Below, in pieces: positions 47,842 through 54,323 of a DNA stretch of 54,323 nt (position 1 is the first letter of the stretch; every line of letters begins with the position of its first letter). Under the pieces are notes generated by a model that was given only the letters and a program-made list of their open reading frames with translations, made no database searches and was not told the origin of the DNA. The stretch is from Lentibacillus juripiscarius JCM 12147. Lineage in GTDB: Bacteria > Bacillota > Bacilli > Bacillales_D > Amphibacillaceae. Where the stretch lies: NCBI GenBank assembly GCA_001311805.1, contig BBCA01000018.1, forward strand, positions 1 through 54,323, read 5' to 3'. The translations under genes and the position numbers were made by a program.

Positions 47842-48077
47842 TTGAATCCCCCTAAAAATATGGTGATATAAGTAGTATAGCCTTTGTGCACGAAGCAGAC
47901 AAACCGGACGTTTACGTATCAGGCAGGAAGACACCCCGCTGCATACACAGTCATCGGCCGTCACGTCCTTGAAACAGAGAGGCACTTTTCTGTGTGCATT
48001 GAACTGTATCGAAGTTTTCCTTGACCTATGATATTGCCTGCATTAGTACGTCGTGTTCGTTGTAAGGAGGGGATGGG

Positions 48078-49197
48078 GTGGGGTACAGCATACCAAAAAC
48101 ACCCGTGACATTAATGGCTGCGGTATACCGGAAAGTATTCCCTGCGGTCAGCAAGGAGTTAACATTTTGGAAAGAGCGGGCACAGCAAATACCGGATAAT
48201 GAATTGCGGAACCAGGCACTGGCGAGCATTGAATCGAAACGGTTCCACTGTCTGGGTGGTGCCGTTTATGCACTTCTTTCCGGGTACAGATGGCAGGAAG
48301 CAATCCGTTTTATTGTAGCCTACCAGACAATCAGTGATTATTTAGACAACCTATGTGATCGGAGTACGTCTATGGATCCGGATGATTTCCGGCAGCTCCA
48401 TCAAGCAATGACAGATGCACTAAGTCCGGCAAATCCGATTAAAAATTACTATGCTTTCCGTAATGAACAGACTGATGGCGAATATTTAGCTGACCTGGTC
48501 CGCACATGCCAGAAAACGATGCGGAATCTGGAATATGACGTCATTAAAGGATATTTGTCCAAATTAGAAACACTCTATAGCGATCTGCAGGTACATAAAC
48601 ATGTCCGGAGGGATGAACGAGTCGGTCGTCTGTCGGCATGGTTCCGTGATAATGCAAGTGCATCACCTTCTCTTTATTGGCATGAATTCTCGGCCGCCGC
48701 CGGGTCAACCCTGGGCATTTTTGTCTTGTTGCCTATGCACTAAGCGGCAGAATGAACGAAAAATGGCAGAACAAGTTGTCGAGAGTTATTTTCCGTTTAT
48801 GCAGGGGTTACATATTTTACTGGACTATTATATTGACCAGGAAGAGGACAGGCGGGAAGGTGACTTGAATTTCTGCAGCTATTATGAAGGTCATGCACGT
48901 ATGAAAGAACGGTTTACCTATTTTATCAGGCAGGCTGATACACACGTGCAGCAATTAATGGACAGGCCATTTCACAAAATGGTGCACCATGGGCTTGTTG
49001 GACTCTATCTGGGTGATCCGAAAGTAAAGCAGCTGCCCGGAGGCACGGATATGACAGGTGCGTTGCTTCGTGAAAGTGGCAGCGCGGCGTCTTTCTTTCA
49101 CTGGAATGTCAAACTGTATCACTTTATCCGAAAAACAAAAGCCCGGCCGCCTGTTCCCGAAAAGGGAGAAAACAGGGAAAGCAGCCAGGGGGATTGA
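48078..49197 (+). CDS. ytpB: Tetraprenyl-beta-curcumene synthase-like protein YtpB (DUF2600), frame broken
   Basis: About 373 residues of the DUF2600 family. The Asp-rich motif is QTISDYLDNLCDRS near residue 90, followed by LADLVRTCQKTM, WHEFSAAAGSTLGIF near 215 and YYEGHARMKERFTYFI near 280. In B. subtilis YtpB makes tetraprenyl-beta-curcumene, the C35 precursor of sporulenes and baciterpenols. GTG 48078 has AAGGAGG at 48064-48070. One break near 48735 (a GTTGCC repeat area) separates FVLLPMH from KRQNERKMAEQVVESYFPF. It converges on ytqB. Confidence 0.85.
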
Positions 49198-49201
49198 CAG
49201 G

Positions 49202-49769
49202 TCACCGCCTTTTTGAATGGCTAAAATGAACGGTGGATCGTTTTTCTGATTGATGAATCCATAATATAAAACATGATACAGTTTCTGATCGAGCTGACGC
49301 ACATATTGCAGGAGGTGTTCTTTTTCCTGGTCACCGCCTTCATGCCCGTGATAAACGACAAGTACGATAAGCCCGTTCTGCTTCAGGTGGGACAGGATTC
49401 CTTCCATTGCCAGGACAGTTGTCTCACTTTTGTGATAACCGATTTGTCACTTCCGGGCAGGTAGCCAAGGTTAAAAATGGCACCGCCGAGACGTGTGAGC
49501 CGGTCAACCGGAATATGATGGATGAAGTTACTGTGACTGTCGTTGATTATTGTTGCGTTGGTTAGCTGCTGCTCAAAGAGACGTTTCTTTGTATTGATAA
49601 TGGCCTGTTCCTGTATATCAAAGCCATACACATAGCCACCCGCGCCGACAGTATTGCTTAGAAAAACAGTATCATGTCCATTGCCACACGTGGCGTCAAT
49701 AACTGTATCACCTTTATCAATGGCCTCCCCGAGTAAATGATGTGCATAATTGAGAATTCCTTTTACCAT
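49202..49769 (-). CDS. ytqB: SAM-dependent rRNA methyltransferase YtqB, frame broken
   Basis: About 190 residues. The Rossmann SAM-binding motif is VIDATCGNGHDTVFLS near residue 25 and the catalytic-type motif GGAIFNLGYLPGSDK near 95. The C-terminal half QNGLIVLVVYHGHEGGDQEKE and ILAIQK follows an indel near 49410. B. subtilis YtqB methylates tRNA/rRNA-type substrates (a mnm5s2U methyltransferase role is reported for this family). One missing A near 49217 hides the stop TGA at 49202-49204, so the apparent frame runs into ytpB. The restored ends of ytpB and ytqB are only four bases apart. Confidence 0.82.
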
Positions 49770-49852
49770 GAATGTTTGTACTCCTTTATGTAGCATGCTA
49801 TGATTAGTTTAGCATGAAATAGAAACAGTGGGAAAGCTTACGCGCCTTTACC

Positions 49853-49881
49853 TTGACAAAGGCTTGTGCATTGACTACAAT
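49853..49881 (+). promoter_or_regulatory. Promoter of the T-box/leuS transcript
   Basis: TTGACA at 49853-49858 and TACAAT at 49876-49881, spaced by 17 bases. Confidence 0.85.
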
Positions 49882-49887
49882 TCGATT

Positions 49888-50133
49888 TACATAGCTGACC
49901 GGCGATGCGAAGGAGCAGTAACGAAACCTTCTGGGTAAAGCGAGGCAGTGGCTGGTGTGAACTGTCCCCGGGGGTTCGTGAACTCACCTTCAAGCTGCAT
50001 GGATGAAATATCACTAGTCCATGCCGTCCATCCGCGTTAAGGATACAAGTGAACGCATATACTGCGTTAAATTGGGTGGTACCGCGGGAGTAAAGCTTCT
50101 CGTCCCTTACATAGGGATGAGTGGCTTTTTTAT
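49888..50133 (+). ncRNA. T-box leader, leucine specific
   Basis: The T-box core GGTGGTACCGCGGG at 50072-50085 and a terminator (CTTCTCGTCCCT / AGGGATGAGTGGCTTTTTT) end the leader. GTGAACTCACC at 49978-49988 fits a specifier loop with codon CTC (Leu). The TGGT bulge pairs with a tRNA ending in ACCA, as expected for tRNA-Leu. Uncharged tRNA-Leu should raise leuS expression. Confidence 0.92.
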
Positions 50134-50208
50134 TGGACAGAAATGATGAATGCAAGCATGTTTAAAAACTTGCTGCTGTCAGTAAAAAAGAATAAGGAGG
50201 ACAAGGTG

Positions 50209-52622
50209 ATGAGCTTCAATCATCAGGAAATCGAAAAGAAATGGCAAGAATACTGGGATCAACATAAAACATTTAAAACTGATACATTTTCGGACAAGGA
50301 AAAAGTGTACGCACTGGATATGTTTCCGTATCCATCCGGAGCCGGCCTTCATGTCGGACACCCGGAAGGTTACACAGCAACGGATATTTACTCCCGGATG
50401 AAACGGATGCAGGGCTATGAAGTGCTTCATCCAATGGGATGGGATGCATTCGGGCTGCCGGCAGAACAATACGCGCTTGATACCGGCAACAGTCCGGCCG
50501 CCTTTACAGATGAGAACATTGCGACATTTAAACGACAAATTCAGGAGCTCGGTTTTTCCTATGACTGGGATCGTGAAATTAATACGACGGACCCAAGTTA
50601 TTATAAATGGACACAATGGATTTTTACCAAATTGTATGAACATGGATTGGCTTATATGGATGAAGTTCCGGTTAATTGGTGTCCAGCACTTGGTACCGTT
50701 CTTGCCAATGAGGAAGTCATTGATGGAAAGAGTGAACGCGGCGGCCACCCGGTGGTACGCAAGCCAATGAAACAGTGGATGCTCAGGATCACCGCCTATG
50801 CAGACCGTCTCCTGGATGATTTGGAGGATGTTGACTGGCCGGAAAGCATAAAAGAAATGCAGCGAAACTGGATAGGCAGGTCAGAAGGTGCTGAAATCAC
50901 GTTCGATGTGGATGGCTATTCCGAACAGTTCACTGCTTTCACTACCAGACCGGATACACTGTTTGGTGCGACATATGCCGTTTTTGCACCGGAGCACCCA
51001 CTCGTGGAAAAGATTGTGACACCAGAACAAAAGGAAAAAGTTGTTGCATACCTGAAGGAAATTGAGACAAAATCGGATCTTGAACGCACAGATTTGGCCA
51101 AGGAAAAAACAGGCGTATTCACAGGTGCCTATGCCATTAATCCTGTAAATAATGAGAAAATGCCAATCTGGATTGCCGATTATGTATTAATGGGCTATGG
51201 AAGCGGAGCCATTATGGCAGTTCCGGGCCATGATGAACGCGACTATGCATTTGCCCAGAAATTTGAATTACCGATTAAGGAAGTTGTTGCCGGCGGCGAT
51301 CTATCTAGTCAGGCTTATACGGAAGATGGTGAACACGTCAATTCCGATTTTCTAAACGGACTGTACACGGATGAGGCGATTACGAAAATGATTGATTGGC
51401 TTGAGAAAAACGAAATTGGGACTGGTAAAATAACATATCGCCTCAGGGACTGGCTGTTTTCAAGACAGCGTTACTGGGGAGAGCCGATTCCGATCATTCA
51501 TTGGGAAGATGGGTCCATGAGTGCCGTTCCAGAGAACGAATTGCCGCTGGAACTTCCAGATATGGATGAAATAAAGCCATCCGGTACAGGGGAATCCCCA
51601 CTCGCAACAAGTGACTGGGTCCATGTTATGGATCCGGAAACTGGAATGAAAGGCAGACGAGAAACGAACACCATGCCGCAGTGGGCAGGGAGCTGCTGGT
51701 ACTTCTTGCGGTTTATCGATCCAGATAATCCCAACAAGCCGGCTGACCCTGAAGCACTGAAAGAATGGCTTCCGGTTGATATTTATATCGGCGGTGCTGA
51801 GCACGCGGTTCTTCATCTTCTGTACGCACGGTTCTGGCATAAATTTTTGTATGACATTGGTGCAGTACCGACGAAAGAACCGTTCATGAAGCTATTTAAT
51901 CAGGGTATGATCTTAGGGGAAGGCAATGAAAAAATGAGTAAGTCCAAGGGTAATGTCGTGAATCCGGATGACATCATCTCAACCCATGGTGCAGATACCT
52001 TGCGGCTGTATGAAATGTTCATGGGTCCTTTAGATGCTGCCGTTGCCTGGTCAACGAATGGTTTAGACGGAGCCCGGCGCTTCCTTGACAGAGTTTGGCG
52101 CCTGATTGTGAATGAACATGGGGAGCTGTCTGAAAAGATTGTTGATACGAATGATGCTTCTCAGATGGATAAGGTCTACCATGAAACGGTAAAAAGGTAA
52201 CGGAGGATTTCGAAAACCTTCATTTCAATACTGGAATTTCCCAGCTGATGGTTTTTATCAATGAAGGGTACAAAGCTGAAACCATTCCAAAAGCGTATAT
52301 CGAAGGATTTGTTCAATTGCTTTCACCGGTAGCACCACACCTGTCAGAAGAAATGTGGCAGATTCTAGGGCACAACGAAACAATCAGTTACGAAAAATGG
52401 CCGGAATATGATGAAGGTAAACTTGTTGAAGATGAAGTGGAAATCGTCCTCCAGGTTATGGGCAAAGTCCGAGCTAAAATGAATGCGCCAAAAGACATAT
52501 CGAAAGAAGAGTTGGAAAAACAAGCTCTTCAGCATGAAAAAATCCAGGAATTCTTGGAAGGGAAAACAGTCCGTAAAGTGATTGTTGTACCTGGAAAACT
52601 AGTCAATATTGTAGCAAATTAA
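50209..52622 (+). CDS. leuS: Leucyl-tRNA synthetase, frame broken near the end
   Basis: About 804 residues. The class-I signatures are [15 protein letters not shown] (HIGH equivalent) near residue 42 and [12 protein letters not shown] (KMSKS) near 576. The CP1 editing domain, with [13 protein letters not shown] near 243, sits between them. ATG 50209 has AAGGAGG. The missing A at about 52195 separates HETVK from [14 protein letters not shown]; with it the tRNA-binding C-terminal domain continues to 52622. It charges tRNA-Leu. The gene is controlled by the leucine T-box just upstream. Confidence 0.95.
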
Positions 52623-52651
52623 TTCCATCTGTAAGGAATGATGGTTAACGT

Positions 52652-52690
52652 AAAAGGATCTCACCCTATTAACGGGGTGAGATCTTTTTA
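52652..52690 (+). terminator. Intrinsic terminator after leuS
   Basis: AAAAGGATCTCACCC, seven-base loop, GGGGTGAGATCTTTTT. Confidence 0.92.
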
Positions 52691-52736
52691 GGATAAGCGG
52701 AATAGTGGCCAAAGTGAGATCTCGTGATGCGGATTC

Positions 52737-53485
52737 TCAGTCGGCCGGAATCCATTCGGTTTTCAGGATAATCCACTGTTCTTTTTCAAAATACCACAGC
52801 GTTTCCACTGTTCCGATATGATTGTCTCGGTACGCACCACTGATCCGCTGCCTACTTTTTAACCCGTATCCTTTTTTATCATTGACTTTAACAGGTTTGA
52901 ATGATGCAATTGGATGAATCATAGGGGACGTTTCTCAAGCAGCTCCCCATTCTGATGGTAAATGCCGAGCTCAGCATATTTGGAAGCCTGGTCACTAATA
53001 TCAACGGTGGAAGGTTCTTTATCAGGCGCAATTTGCACTTTCACCCGAAAATCATCCTTGAATTGGGCTTTGATGAATTTTTGTTCAGGAAGATTCATTT
53101 GTTCCATTTGGCCGTTGCTTAACGTGTGCAGCTTATAATCATGCAGGCCGGCACTTTTGTTTGATAAACTCTGGTACAGAACATCTTTTATGCCATCATG
53201 GTTTAAATCGCGAAAATGTATTTGTGGTTTATAACCGCCTTCATACTGGATTTCCCATTCTTCTCCATCCTTTGAGGCTAAAGAAGCCCACGTATCAACA
53301 TAGTATTGTGTGTTGTCTGCGAAGAGTAATCCTTTTAATTCAATGGTTTCCTTCTCCGTGTTACCAGTTACATCCTCATTATACGCGGCAATCTGCTGAG
53401 GGGATGGCTCGTTGTTTTCCTCCGCTGCGACTGCAGTTAGAGGTAACAACAGGATAAGCCCCAGCAAACGGACGAAATGCTTCAT
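52737..53485 (-). CDS. Secreted protein of unknown function, frame broken
   Basis: About 249 residues. The signal peptide is MKHFVRLLGLILLLPLTAVAAEE with cleavage after AVA. The mature protein contains KGLLFADNTQYYVDTWASLASKDGEEWEIQYEGGYKP and an EF-hand-like DLNHDGIKDVLY block near residue 95, typical of FG-GAP/VCBS-like secreted proteins. One C missing at 52920-52925 creates the stop RPL and hides the tail MIHPIASFKPVKVNDKKGYG and FEKEQWIILKTEW, which belongs to the same protein. It has no recognised function; probably an exported beta-propeller-like or wall-associated factor. Confidence 0.7.
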
Positions 53486-53593
53486 TCATATTCACCTCGG
53501 CTTCTGGTTGTGTTATTTTGTGACATATTATTGCGTGTTATGTATGGGAACCGTTATAGTGGAATGAAAGTTTTATGGAAAAGGGTGGTATTA

Positions 53594-53902
53594 ATGGAGC
53601 AAATCAATAAAGTAACACCAAAAGAAGTCGAGCAGTTAGTGGAAGAAGGAAAAAATACAATTATCGTGGATGTGCGAGAAGACGATGAAGTGGCACAGGG
53701 CATGATAAGAACGGCGAAACATATACCACTGGAAAAGATTCCACATTCATTGGACGAGTTGGACCAAACGAAGGACTATATTGTTGTATGCCGTTCCGGA
53801 AATCGGAGCATGATGGCTGCTTCTTTTATGGATGAACGTGGTTTCAATGTATCGAATATGGAAGGTGGAATGCTGGACTGGGAAGGGGAAGTTGTACTGT
53901 GA
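53594..53902 (+). CDS. ytwF: Rhodanese-like domain protein (YtwF)
   Basis: 102 residues, a single rhodanese domain: VDVREDDEVAQGMIRTAKHIP near residue 24 and the active-site loop VVCRSGNRSMMAA with Cys near 69. It moves sulfane sulfur or acts in redox sulfur delivery in the cytoplasm. ATG 53594 is chosen over the upstream in-frame starts because it matches the domain start and has AAGGGTGG before it. The frame is intact. After it only rRNA operon control sequence follows. Confidence 0.85.
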   Translation: MEQINKVTPKEVEQLVEEGKNTIIVDVREDDEVAQGMIRTAKHIPLEKIPHSLDELDQTKDYIVVCRSGNRSMMAASFMDERGFNVSNMEGGMLDWEGEVVL

Positions 53903-53973
53903 TCACTTATGTAAGAAGGAAGGGTCAGGGCCAATTTCCATTATATTCCTTGTGTTTTTCTTATAAAATGTCG

Positions 53974-54002
53974 TTGACTTTTTAGGTCTGTGATAGTATT
54001 AT
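53974..54002 (+). promoter_or_regulatory. rRNA operon promoter P1
   Basis: TTGACT at 53974-53979 and TATTAT at 53997-54002, spaced by 17 bases. Confidence 0.7.
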
Positions 54003-54071
54003 TGTTCTTGTCGCTGAAAAACAGCGCAAAAGTATTAACCATTTAAGTACACGGCAACAAGAACAAAAGTA

Positions 54072-54101
54072 TTGATCAGCCAACTGCAATGGTGATATAA
54101 T
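54072..54101 (+). promoter_or_regulatory. rRNA operon promoter P2
   Basis: TTGATC at 54072-54077 and TATAAT at 54096-54101, spaced by 18 bases. The promoter follows P1 by about 100 bases, as in Bacillus rrn operons. Confidence 0.7.
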
Positions 54102-54134
54102 CAATTTTGCTGTCGGGAAAGGCAGCGATAAATT

Positions 54135-54323
54135 CGCTCTTTGAAAACTGAACAAAACAGCCAGTATGACAAAACAGATGTCAAAGGTTGGAAGTCAGAT
54201 GCTTTAGCATCCGACAATAACTCCAGCCCCGCGATGTCAAATTGCAAGCTGAGATAATAGATGAAACCGATCGGTGTCGGTTCATCGCGACGGATCCGAG
54301 AAGTGGACTAATCTGCTTTTGGG
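54135..54323 (+). other. rRNA leader with boxA, 5' of a 16S gene outside the window
   Basis: CGCTCTTTGAAAACTGAAC at 54135-54153 is the boxA antitermination motif typical of Bacillaceae rrn leaders. The following sequence to the end of the window contains paired segments (GATGTCAAA / GGATGTCAA-like) but no 16S start motif. The 16S gene should begin soon after base 54323. Confidence 0.75.

Noticed and set aside
47842..47985. N-terminal extension of YtoA
   Set aside because: The hexapeptide protein starts at 47841 with AGGGGGAT; the extension has no family similarity.
48955..49407. Open frame running from ytqB into the 3' half of ytpB on the minus strand
   Set aside because: Its first part is the C-terminal half of YtqB; one missing A near 49217 removes the stop at 49202. 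The rest is antisense to ytpB.
52737..53485. Two separate overlapping genes on the minus strand
   Set aside because: The second begins exactly where the first stops and lacks its own ribosome-binding site; one C added gives a single protein.
53477..53593. Extended N-terminus of the rhodanese protein
   Set aside because: The extra residues are not domain-like and the start at 53594 has a ribosome-binding site.

Overview
The window is a chromosomal backbone segment from a low-to-moderate GC, endospore-forming member of the Bacillaceae. The gene content and order follow, block by block, the Bacillus subtilis yun-yut-yui-yug-men-ytl-metK-asnB-ytp-leuS region. Four kinds of short non-coding repeat lie between genes, which together with the protein sequences suggests a halophilic or marine relative (Lentibacillus, Virgibacillus or Oceanobacillus type). 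The genus is an inference. No prophage, complete insertion sequence, CRISPR array or tRNA was seen.

Layout. 0.2-7.6 kb: yunE-D-C-B, an NSS-type amino-acid transporter with its tiny MetS-like subunit, and the sporulation genes lytH and yutC. 7.7-16.6 kb: yutD, E, F, G, H, a D-2-hydroxyacid dehydrogenase, the Fe-S genes yutI and yutM, yuzD, a ghost of dapF, yumC, yuiB and yuiC. 16.6-24.7 kb: yuiD, bioY behind a BirA-like operator, deoD, a stand-alone ptsH, kapB, a sodC-like lipoprotein, patB, pgi, yuzA, yugI and yugN. 24.7-28.7 kb: the K+ channel yugO, a thioredoxin-like gene, the M42 peptidase ytoP, and ribU behind an FMN riboswitch. 28.8-36.8 kb: menaquinone biosynthesis, with menA-menI divergent from menF-D-H-B-E; menC is absent. 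36.8-41.4 kb: a Fur-box-controlled iron-siderophore ATPase, two unknown genes, ytkD, and a ytlCD transporter whose binding-protein gene is only a C-terminal scrap. 41.5-54.3 kb: pckA, S-box/metK, asnB, ytoA, ytpB, ytqB, T-box/leuS, a secreted protein and a rhodanese. The last 400 bases hold tandem promoters and the boxA-like leader of an rRNA operon whose 16S gene should start just outside the window.

About 35 genes, including essential ones (leuS, metK, deoD, pgi), are interrupted by single-base frame changes. Most restore with one added base in an A, T, C or G run. This pattern points to sequencing or assembly error rather than decay, so those genes are annotated as one feature spanning the break. 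A few lesions are not of that kind: the dapF and ytlA remnants, and an in-frame stop in the dehydrogenase at 11.6 kb.

The most interesting non-coding content is (i) a roughly 158-bp MITE-like element in three full copies and two remnants, (ii) a roughly 45-bp repeat in four copies that each sit beside an intrinsic terminator, and (iii) a hairpin-flanked repeat in three divergent copies.
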